In this document: piece after piece, positions 1-5,925 of the stretch
How the letters are laid out: each line of letters starts with the position of its first letter
Numbering within the stretch: position 1 is the first letter of the stretch
Source: Sediminispirochaeta sp.
GTDB lineage: Bacteria > Spirochaetota > Spirochaetia > DSM-16054 > Sediminispirochaetaceae
DNA length: 10,608 nucleotides
Assembly (NCBI GenBank): GCA_011046055.1
Contig: DSBN01000386.1
Location: 1-10,608, forward strand
Direction: 5' to 3'
Notes under the pieces: generated by a model
What the model was told of the DNA's origin: nothing
The model's input: the letters and a program-made list of their open reading frames with translations, nothing else
The model's database searches: none
Position numbers and translations under genes: made by a program

Positions 1-125
1 GGACAAGGCCTACAGCTCCGGTGAAGTGGAGACGTGGATAGGGAGAACTGGCAAAAGGGCGCCCCGCCCTTTTGCCAGTTCTCCCTATCCACGTCTCCAC
101 TTCACCGGAGCTGTAGGCCTTGTCC
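1..125. repeat. Perfect 60-bp inverted repeat with 5-nt loop at the window edge
   Basis: Positions 66-125 are the exact reverse complement of 1-60, separated by the 5 bases GCCCC at 61-65. No mismatch was found along either arm. The right arm is ordinary ligA coding sequence on the minus strand; the left arm is the same ligA sequence in the opposite direction. The second copy therefore cannot be native ligA continuation. The arms reach position 1, so the repeat may be longer than what is visible. There is no T-run or other terminator sign. The simplest reading is a fold-back (hairpin) chimera at the end of an assembled contig; a real inverted duplication is the alternative. Confidence 0.95.
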
Positions 126-388
126 AGGCTGAGAACCGGTATCGTGTGCTCGACTTCCGGAAGCTCAGAGGTCAGATCCGAGCCCACCCTCACCGTCGGC
201 GAGTCGTCCCGCCTGAACTGGGGGTGCTCCCTCTCCAGCTCTAACAATCGATCGAAAAGTCGGTCGTATTCGATGTCGGAGACGGAGGGGCGTCCTTCTA
301 CGTAATACTCCCGCTGGTACCTACGTAAAAGCGCCGCGAGTTCCTCTATCTCGCGGCGCGCTGCGTCATCAATAGATCCGTTCGACAT
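1..388 (-). CDS. ligA: NAD-dependent DNA ligase LigA, N-terminal fragment (broken by fold-back)
   Basis: LigA seals nicks in duplex DNA using NAD+ during replication and repair. Reading from ATG at 388, residues 1-107 carry domain Ia and the start of the adenylation domain. Visible are the Tyr-rich stretch at 24-29 (YQREYY), SVSDIEYDRL at 35-44, which matches the conserved DxxYD NMN-binding region, DSPTVRVG at 62-69, and the IPVLSLDKAYS motif at 83-93. The AMP-accepting lysine motif (KxDG) should follow within roughly 10-20 residues of Trp100 but is absent, because from about position 65 downwards the sequence is the inverted copy of its own upstream part. The frame stays open to the edge but encodes an artefactual tail. 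The start lies 3 nt after the stop of the SPOR-protein gene, and AGAGGAA upstream serves as ribosome site, so the two are likely cotranscribed. Family identity is very clear; true sequence is trusted only for about 66-388. Confidence 0.88.
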   Translation of the reverse strand, partial: MSNGSIDDAARREIEELAALLRRYQREYYVEGRPSVSDIEYDRLFDRLLELEREHPQFRRDDSPTVRVGSDLTSELPEVEHTIPVLSLDKAYSSGEVETWIGRTGKRAGRPFASSPYPRLHFTGAVGLV

Positions 389-391
389 AGA

Positions 392-1969
392 TCAATTTCC
401 TCTTCTCACAAAGGCATCCTTGTATCCCTGGGAGTTGAAGGTGAACAGCAGGGTCCCGCTCTCATCCTCGTTGAGGGGTCCCACCATGAGTTTGAAAGGA
501 GCAGTCTCCCCCTCGGACGAGCTGTAGATGGTCACCGGGTACCGTTCGGCCAATTCCGACGCGCGAGCCTGGGCCAGTTCGAGGCGTCGATAGGCGGCGA
601 CCTGGAGGTAGTAGGATTGCCGATCCAGTCTGTTTCTCACGGGGATCTCTTCCGCGGCAACACGCGGGCTCGAAGTATCATCGGAAGGAACAGTTTCCAA
701 TTCTTCGGTCTCCATCTCCTGGTCCTGCTCCACCGTAGGCGGACCCTCAGGAGGTCTCTCCTCGGCGGGGACCAATACTATCTTTGACTCACCCTCCGTC
801 TCTTCGGCCTCCTCTTGTTCCACCACCTCGGCTTCGAGGTCTCTCGATTTCTCCTCATCCCCGGTCTTCAAATCCGGTTCATGGGCAAGCTCAGGTTCCT
901 CAGTCTCTTCCTCGGTCTCCGTGGCGACCATATCGGCGGCGGGAGTCTCCTCCTCCGGAAGCCGCGGGTGGTGGGAGAGCCTCAGCTCTTCGATCTCCCT
1001 TGGCTCCGGATAGCTCTCCGGGAGAGACTCCTCCGGCCCCTCTTCCTTGGCCCGGGGTTTTGGAGGACTCGGTGCGAGACGGCTGTAGCTGAGGTCCTTC
1101 TCCTGGGTAAAAACAGGCTCAAGATCGGCGATTCGAGGCGGAGCGTCTCCCTCCGCTTCCTCTTCATCGGGGGCAGCGGTGGCCTCCTCGTCGCGGGCGA
1201 GGCTCTCGGCCTTGGGTTCACTTTGAAATAGCCTCGGGGAGGAGTGTTCCATCGTCGGGAGCTCCCGCTGCTCGGGACTCAGCTCGGGCATATCTTCCAC
1301 CGCGAGCAGTCGGTCCTCTCCTTCCGCAGCCTCAGCTTCCTCCGGCTCCTCCTCGGTGGTTTCTTCGCTTGTTTCGGGCTCCTCCGCTTCCGCTGTCTCT
1401 ACAATATCCTCAGGCTCGTGATCATCTTCGGCTGCTCTTGTTTCTTCGGGTATTTCTTCAGTTGTCTCGTCTTCGCCGATCTCAGTCAACGCCAAGTATT
1501 CGGCGATCAGAGATTCCGCGCTCCCGTCGCCGGCTCCGGGGTTCAGGTCCGGATCCGCGGTCTCCGCCCTCTCTTCAACAAAATCCCGACTCACCGGATC
1601 TTCCTGCCGTGACAGAGGGCGTATCCGCACCTGCAGGACGTCGTTTCTCGATATGTTGAGCTCATCGGCGACTTCGGGAGAGACTTCCATCAACACACGT
1701 TGGTTTTCCAGCCGCGCCACCACCCGAACCTCGATCTCTTTTCCGTTTTCCGGATGGGAAATTACTACCTTGCTATCCAGAGGGAAGGCGTTGGAGGCGG
1801 CGTACCTTCCCCTTGCCGGCAGGTCGCCGTAGGCAGCGGCGGTCACTCGTCCTTCCCAAAAATCTTCTTGGCCGAAGAGACTCGGCGGCCCAAAAAGGGA
1901 AAATAAAAAAATGAGAAGAACAAATGTCATCAGCCGACCCGACGGAATAACACCGTATCTATTTTTCAT
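392..1969 (-). CDS. Secreted RlpA-like (DPBB) and SPOR-domain protein with long Glu-rich linker
   Basis: A 525-residue exported cell-envelope protein. Residues 14-33 are a hydrophobic signal segment after a basic N-terminus; no lipobox Cys is seen, so release or membrane anchoring is more likely than lipidation. Residues about 36-118 resemble the double-psi beta-barrel of RlpA (AAAYGDLPARGRYAASNAFPLDSKVVI, in part, then an NG turn and a VRV strand). Residues about 121-444 are a low-complexity acidic linker with about 88 Glu in 324 residues. Residues about 450-525 form a C-terminal SPOR domain (YYLQVAAYRRLELAQ, later KLMVGPLNE), which in this family binds denuded peptidoglycan at the septum. 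The NDRGPF segment that holds the catalytic Asp of lytic RlpA is replaced by ARLENQRVLMEV, so a structural rather than lytic role is inferred. Start at 1969 is supported by GGGAG 6 nt upstream. ligA follows after 3 nt. Confidence 0.8.
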   Translation of the reverse strand: MKNRYGVIPSGRLMTFVLLIFLFSLFGPPSLFGQEDFWEGRVTAAAYGDLPARGRYAASNAFPLDSKVVISHPENGKEIEVRVVARLENQRVLMEVSPEVADELNISRNDVLQVRIRPLSRQEDPVSRDFVEERAETADPDLNPGAGDGSAESLIAEYLALTEIGEDETTEEIPEETRAAEDDHEPEDIVETAEAEEPETSEETTEEEPEEAEAAEGEDRLLAVEDMPELSPEQRELPTMEHSSPRLFQSEPKAESLARDEEATAAPDEEEAEGDAPPRIADLEPVFTQEKDLSYSRLAPSPPKPRAKEEGPEESLPESYPEPREIEELRLSHHPRLPEEETPAADMVATETEEETEEPELAHEPDLKTGDEEKSRDLEAEVVEQEEAEETEGESKIVLVPAEERPPEGPPTVEQDQEMETEELETVPSDDTSSPRVAAEEIPVRNRLDRQSYYLQVAAYRRLELAQARASELAERYPVTIYSSSEGETAPFKLMVGPLNEDESGTLLFTFNSQGYKDAFVRRGN

Positions 1970-2044
1970 ACTACACTCCCATATAGATTTTCGGGAAATC
2001 CGACTCTATGGTTAAGGGAAAAATAGAGTTTTGCCTCCCTTGAG

Positions 2045-2536
2045 CTAATAGTCCTTCAGGACCCGCCTCCCCACCAAGGCCCCCATGCGTTGGACTATCA
2101 CCGTATCTTTCGACGTATCTTCCCGTGGAACCTGGGCTATGTCGATGGAACCGCTGCTGATATCCTTCTCCTTCTGGACGTCGATGAAACGATACCGTAC
2201 CGACCGCGGCGTTTTTTCTTCCTGGTCGTCGGAATAGGTGAACCGTACTTCCAGGACCAGGCCGGCACCGCTTCTTTTGGCCAAACGAAACGAAGGCCGG
2301 TCGCCGAAGAGTTCCGTTGCCTCCCGTTCTTCCTCGGCGCTTCGATAATCCCCGTTGAAGATGATGTGTCCCGAATCGAAAAAGACCTCCATTACTCCGT
2401 CTTCAAAATACCCCTGTACTTCCGCACTCCCCTCCCCCTCCGCTGGAGAATCCGTATACAGGAGGACCGTCTCCGCCGCAACGAAGCTCCCCAGTAGAAA
2501 GATAACAAGTCCCAAAACCAACTGTTTGTTTTTCAT
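2045..2536 (-). CDS. Small secreted protein of unknown function
   Basis: A 163-residue protein that I do not recognise. Residues 1-21 form a clear signal peptide (Lys-rich start, hydrophobic core LVLGLVIFLLG, small residues VAA before Glu-Thr), so it should be exported to the periplasm or beyond. The mature part alternates short hydrophobic and charged stretches (for example VMEVFFDSGHIIFNG and GLVLEVRFTYSDD), suggesting a beta-rich fold, and has no Cys. No catalytic motif is evident. It is the first gene of the minus-strand group and sits 75 bp upstream of the DPBB/SPOR gene, so a shared envelope role is possible but only inferred from position. The start is supported by GGAG about 7 nt before ATG, and the translation-initiation region is nearly the same as that of the next gene. 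Confidence 0.75.
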   Translation of the reverse strand: MKNKQLVLGLVIFLLGSFVAAETVLLYTDSPAEGEGSAEVQGYFEDGVMEVFFDSGHIIFNGDYRSAEEEREATELFGDRPSFRLAKRSGAGLVLEVRFTYSDDQEEKTPRSVRYRFIDVQKEKDISSGSIDIAQVPREDTSKDTVIVQRMGALVGRRVLKDY

Positions 2537-2566
2537 CGTACACTCCTTGTCCAGCGGTCTCTTCTC

Positions 2567-2595
2567 AGTATCGGTTCATCTCGCGTATCTATGAA
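2567..2595 (-). promoter_or_regulatory. Possible sigma70-type promoter for the minus-strand genes
   Basis: On the minus strand TTCATA (2595-2590) and GATACT (2572-2567) are separated by 17 nt, each matching 4 of 6 consensus bases. It lies about 30 nt upstream of the ATG at 2536 in the divergent intergenic region. The match is modest, so this is only a candidate. Confidence 0.3.
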
Positions 2596-2598
2596 CGG
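2572..2598. repeat. Imperfect inverted repeat in the divergent intergenic region
   Basis: CGGTTCAT (2572-2579) and ATGAACGG (2591-2598) are inverted repeats with 7 of 8 positions paired and an 11-nt spacer. It overlaps the candidate minus-strand promoter and lies just upstream of the candidate plus-strand one. It could be an operator, or an RNA hairpin if transcription starts further upstream. An 8-bp imperfect repeat can arise by chance. Confidence 0.3.
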
Positions 2599-2603
2599 TC
2601 CAC

Positions 2604-2632
2604 TTGAAGCAAGCTCCTTTCCATGATACTTT
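2604..2632 (+). promoter_or_regulatory. Weak candidate promoter for the loaP operon
   Basis: TTGAAG (2604-2609), a 17-nt spacer and TACTTT (2627-2632). The -35 matches well and the -10 poorly. Some promoter is needed here because the upstream gene is divergent, but which bases are used cannot be settled from sequence alone. Confidence 0.22.
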
Positions 2633-2679
2633 TGAACGGAAATGTGAAGCCCGATCAGGCACGGTTTGAGAGCAGCGAC

Positions 2680-2684
2680 AGGGA
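2680..2684 (+). promoter_or_regulatory. Ribosome binding site that decides the loaP start
   Basis: AGGGA lies 8 nt before ATG at 2693. The in-frame TTG at 2666 has no such site upstream. The protein beginning MKYYALQV at 2693 also matches the usual N-terminus of NusG-family proteins, so 2693 is preferred. Confidence 0.6.
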
Positions 2685-2692
2685 AGCAAGTG

Positions 2693-3250
2693 ATGAAATA
2701 TTACGCACTACAGGTCATGACTCGCGAAGAGGCGAAGTATCTCGCTTTAGTTCGTACTTCCCTGCAAGTCGAGGCCCCGGACTTTACCAATCACGGAAAG
2801 TTTTTATGGCCCCGTCGCAAACTTACAATCCGACGACGGGGCAAGCAGAAAGAGGAGATGGCCTCGATATTCCCGGGCTACCTCTTTTACGAAGCCGAGG
2901 ACCTGCCACCGCAGGTATATTGGGCTCTGAAACGTACCTCCGGTTTCGTACGCTTTCTGAAGAACAACCAACAGATCGAACCCCTGGCCGGCACGGACAA
3001 GGGGCTCTTGCTTCACTTTCTCAGCTTTGGCGAGGTGGTGGACAAATCTAGAGTGAGATTCGACGAGAACAACCGCATCCAGGTCCTGGACGGACCGATG
3101 AAAGGGCTGGAGGGCCAGATCGTGAAGGTCAACCGTCGAAAAAAGAGGGCCAAGGTGCGGCTCAACCTCTACAGCCAGTCCTTCTTGGTGGACTTCGGCT
3201 TCGATTTTTTAGTAAAAAAGGGCGAGAATGATTCGAGAAAAGCAAAGTAG
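2693..3250 (+). CDS. loaP: LoaP-type transcription antiterminator (NusG paralogue)
   Basis: A 185-residue specialised NusG paralogue. The family binds RNA polymerase through its NGN domain and lets it read through terminators in long biosynthetic operons; LoaP proteins recognise an RNA hairpin in the leader through the KOW domain. Residues 1-105 are the NGN domain, starting MKYYALQVMTREEAKYL, with a basic stretch PRRKLTIRRRGK at 40-51 and the family signature FPGYLF at 60-65. Residues about 128-158 are the KOW domain (GPMKGLEGQIVKVNRRKKRA at 134-153), strongly basic as expected for RNA contact. Length and layout fit LoaP better than housekeeping NusG, and the absence of secE or ribosomal genes nearby supports a paralogue. 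It heads a six-gene overlapping operon and its stop lies 23 nt inside the next gene. RfaH or UpxY-type paralogues are the alternatives. Confidence 0.82.
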   Translation: MKYYALQVMTREEAKYLALVRTSLQVEAPDFTNHGKFLWPRRKLTIRRRGKQKEEMASIFPGYLFYEAEDLPPQVYWALKRTSGFVRFLKNNQQIEPLAGTDKGLLLHFLSFGEVVDKSRVRFDENNRIQVLDGPMKGLEGQIVKVNRRKKRAKVRLNLYSQSFLVDFGFDFLVKKGENDSRKAK

Positions 3251-4706
3251 GATCATAATAATCGGCGCCGGTTTCGCCGGGCGTGAAATCGCCGAGGAAA
3301 TCGCCTCCAAGGGCATTTTGGGCAAGGTGGTGGCCTTCATCGACGATGATGATGAAAAAATTGGGCGTACCATCGCGGGAGTTCCCATCTACGGCCCCAT
3401 TTCGGCGATCGAAGAGATCCTGGGCCACTGCCCAGCCGACGAGGCTCTGATCGCTACCCCGGCGGCCACCAGCTCACAGCTGCGAAGAATTTACACCCTA
3501 CTCCAGCGGACCAATCTGTCGCGGATACGGATTCTGCCCAGATTGGCGCAAATCATCGACGGCGATGCTCACCTGATACAGACCCGAGAGATCAGCGCCC
3601 AGGACCTTCTGGGACGAGACCCGATACACATCGGCCTCAAAGAGAGCCTGGCCTATTTGAAGGGCAAAAGGGTGCTCATCACTGGCGCCGGGGGAAGTAT
3701 CGGCAGCGAACTGGCCCGGCAGCTCCTCTCCGGAGGGGCCGAAAGGCTCTATCTCTTCGACCATGGAGAGAACAGCGTCTACGAGATCGAGAAGGAACTG
3801 CGTCTGCTGCAGGAGGAAGGAGTCGGTGATGCGGCGACCATCGTCCCCATTATCGGCGAGATGCAGGACAGCCACTATATGGATTTCATCCTGCAAAGAA
3901 CCAAGGCGGATGTGATTTTCCACTGTGCCGCCTACAAACACGTCCCCCTGTTGGAACACAATCCCGTGGAGGCGATCAAAAACAACGTATTCGGCACAAA
4001 GAACTTAGTAGATGCGGCCCGGAAAAACAGAGTGCCCCGGTTTGTAATTGTCTCCACCGACAAGGCGGTGCAGCCGACCAGCATGTACGGTGCCTCCAAG
4101 AGTCTTGCCGAGGAGATTGTCCTGGACAGTAACGGTTCCTATGGCGATTACATCGTGGTCCGTTTCGGCAACGTACTCGGTTCCCGGGGCAGCATCGTCC
4201 CCCTGTTCAACCAGCAGATCCAAAAGGGCGGGCCGGTGACCATAACCCATCCGGAGGCCAGCCGTTTTTTCATGACTATTCCCGAAGCCGCCTCATTGGT
4301 CCTCAACGCCGGAGGGGTGGGCCTCGGCGGCAACGTGTACATTCTCGATATGGGCGAACCGGTATTGATCAAAGAATTGGCCGAGCAGATGATCCGCTTC
4401 TACGGCTACAAGCCGGAGGTAGAAATCCCCATACGTTACGTCGGACTGCGCCCCGGCGAGAAGACCCACGAAAAGCTCTGGCTGGACAACGAGAGAATTG
4501 AGAAGACCTCCCACCCCGGGATAAATCGTCTCTTGCGCTATCCGATTTTCAAAGCTGGTACCAAAGAGGTTTTGGACCGCCTTCGGCCCTACTGTTTTTT
4601 CGACCCGGAACAGCCGGAGCTCTACCGCAACCGAAAAGAGCTGCGCCAGGTTATCCGGGACTACCTCCCCTCGGTGCAGGAGCCGGAAAATGAACCGGTA
4701 TACTAG
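3228..4706 (+). CDS. UDP-sugar 4,6-dehydratase of the WbpM/PglF/FlaA1 family, soluble form
   Basis: A 492-residue extended short-chain dehydrogenase that most likely converts UDP-GlcNAc (or a related nucleotide sugar) to a 4-keto-6-deoxy intermediate for surface-glycan synthesis. Residues 1-120 are a Rossmann-like domain with GAGFAG at 13-18, equivalent to the cytoplasmic linker domain of long-form enzymes. The catalytic domain starts near 145 with the NAD(P)-binding TGAGGSIG at 152-159, then FHCAAYKHVPLLE near 231-243, STDKA at 276-280, and YGASK at 287-291. The four N-terminal membrane helices of WbpM and PglF (about 600-670 residues) are missing, so this form should be cytosolic. Long-form relatives usually carry Met where Tyr287 sits; here YxxxK is intact. 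Start is 3228, overlapping loaP by 23 nt, with only a weak ribosome site, implying translational coupling. The exact sugar product cannot be read from sequence. Confidence 0.85.
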   Translation: MIREKQSRIIIIGAGFAGREIAEEIASKGILGKVVAFIDDDDEKIGRTIAGVPIYGPISAIEEILGHCPADEALIATPAATSSQLRRIYTLLQRTNLSRIRILPRLAQIIDGDAHLIQTREISAQDLLGRDPIHIGLKESLAYLKGKRVLITGAGGSIGSELARQLLSGGAERLYLFDHGENSVYEIEKELRLLQEEGVGDAATIVPIIGEMQDSHYMDFILQRTKADVIFHCAAYKHVPLLEHNPVEAIKNNVFGTKNLVDAARKNRVPRFVIVSTDKAVQPTSMYGASKSLAEEIVLDSNGSYGDYIVVRFGNVLGSRGSIVPLFNQQIQKGGPVTITHPEASRFFMTIPEAASLVLNAGGVGLGGNVYILDMGEPVLIKELAEQMIRFYGYKPEVEIPIRYVGLRPGEKTHEKLWLDNERIEKTSHPGINRLLRYPIFKAGTKEVLDRLRPYCFFDPEQPELYRNRKELRQVIRDYLPSVQEPENEPVY

Positions 4707-5925
4707 CGCCGAATCGACAGGGGAACGGGACTTTATCCCCTTCGCCCGACCCTCGATCGGAGAGGAAGAGGAGCAGGCGGTGCTGGAGGTCCTGCGCAGC
4801 GGTTGGCTCACCACCGCCGGCCGGGCGAAGGAGTTTGAATCGGACTTCGCCGCCTACACCGGCGCTCCCCACGCTCTGGCGGTCAACTCCGCCACCGGAG
4901 GCCTCCATTTGGCCCTGGAAGCACTGGGTATCTCCTCGGGTGACCGGGTGATCACCACCCCCTACACCTTCACCGCCACCGCCGAAGTAGTCCGTTACCT
5001 GGGCGCCCACCCGCTCTTTGTGGATATCGACCCCCACAACATGACCATCGACCCGCGACAAGTTGAGAAAGCCTTGAAAGACTCCGCCGGCTATAGACCT
5101 TCACCGACGTCCCGGGGCGTCAAAGCGATCATTCCGGTCCATCTGGGGGGCTACCCCTGCGAGATGGAGGAGCTCAAGGGTATCGCCGCGAAGCATGACC
5201 TCAAGGTGGTAGAAGACGCGGCCCACGCCTTCCCCGTACGAACCGATGCGGGCTATCTGGGCTGCCTCTCCGACGTTGGGGTCTTCAGTTTTTACGCCAC
5301 CAAGACCATCACCACCGGCGAAGGGGGAATGGTGGTCACCGAGGACCCCGATATCGCCGCCCGTATCCGTATTATGCGGCTGCACGGCATCGATCGAGAA
5401 GTGTGGAACCGCTACACCTCGAATCGCGCAGCGTGGCGCTACGACGTGGTCGCACCGGGCTTCAAGTACAACATGCCCGACATGGCCGCCGCTCTGGGTA
5501 TAGTTCAGCTGAGAAAAGCCGAGGATTTTTTGCGGCAGCGAAGGCGTATCGCCTCTCGGTACCTGGAGGCCTTCGAGGGGGTGGACTTCCTCAAGGTCCC
5601 GGCGAACTCCCCCAGCCACGGGTGGCACCTTTTCATTCTGCGCCTCGATCTGGAAAAACTCAGTATCGGGAGGGACCAATATATCCAGGAGCTTCGGAAT
5701 AGGGGAATCGGAACGTCCGTCCACTACATTCCCCTCCATCTGATGAGCTACTACCAACGGAGCTACAATCTGAAACCGGATGATTTCCCCGAAGCGCTCC
5801 GGGCCTATAAAGAGGCGCTGAGTCTGCCCATATATCCGGGGCTACGGGAGACGGAGCTGCACAGAGTGATCGACGCGGTTCTCGAGGTGGGCAAAAAGTA
5901 CTGCCGAGGTGGACAAGGTGGATGA
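4690..5925 (+). CDS. DegT/DnrJ/EryC1/StrS-family PLP sugar aminotransferase
   Basis: A 411-residue fold-type I PLP enzyme that transfers an amino group, usually from glutamate, to a keto-sugar nucleotide. Signatures are the N-terminal FARPSIGEEE (18-27) and SGWLTTAGRAKEFE (37-50), SATGGLHLAL near 67-76, the PLP-ring Asp in VVEDAAHAF (Asp176), and the Schiff-base lysine in FSFYATKTITTGEGG (Lys205). The C-terminal IGTSVHYIPLHLMSYYQ segment is the family substrate-site region. Directly downstream of a 4,6-dehydratase it most likely aminates C4 of the 4-keto-6-deoxy product, as in the PglF-PglE pair of bacillosamine synthesis; this pairing is inferred. The start at 4690 has AGGAG 7 nt upstream and overlaps the dehydratase gene by 17 nt. 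No acetyltransferase or glycosyltransferase gene follows in the operon, so the pathway must be completed elsewhere. Confidence 0.88.
   Translation: MNRYTSAESTGERDFIPFARPSIGEEEEQAVLEVLRSGWLTTAGRAKEFESDFAAYTGAPHALAVNSATGGLHLALEALGISSGDRVITTPYTFTATAEVVRYLGAHPLFVDIDPHNMTIDPRQVEKALKDSAGYRPSPTSRGVKAIIPVHLGGYPCEMEELKGIAAKHDLKVVEDAAHAFPVRTDAGYLGCLSDVGVFSFYATKTITTGEGGMVVTEDPDIAARIRIMRLHGIDREVWNRYTSNRAAWRYDVVAPGFKYNMPDMAAALGIVQLRKAEDFLRQRRRIASRYLEAFEGVDFLKVPANSPSHGWHLFILRLDLEKLSIGRDQYIQELRNRGIGTSVHYIPLHLMSYYQRSYNLKPDDFPEALRAYKEALSLPIYPGLRETELHRVIDAVLEVGKKYCRGGQGG
5906..5912 (+). promoter_or_regulatory. Ribosome binding site that decides the large-subunit start
   Basis: GAGGTGG lies 5 nt before GTG at 5918 and overlaps the other possible GTG start at 5909, which has no such site ahead of it. 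It sits inside the end of the aminotransferase gene and suggests coupled translation. Confidence 0.5.

Noticed and set aside
1-125. The terminal inverted repeat as a transcription terminator or insertion-sequence end
   Set aside because: The arms are ligA coding sequence with no T-run, transposase or target duplication; a fold-back chimera explains it better.
784-1659. Several plus-strand open frames opposite the Glu-rich linker
   Set aside because: They are antisense shadows of GAG/GAA-rich coding sequence, giving Pro/Leu/Arg-rich products with no domain pattern; the minus-strand gene with signal peptide and SPOR domain explains the region.
2003-2029. ACTCTAT and ATAGAGT inverted repeat (7 bp, 13-nt loop) between the two minus-strand genes as a terminator
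   Set aside because: The T-run lies on the plus-strand side, where no gene ends; on the minus strand no U-tract follows, so it does not work as a terminator for the gene it follows.
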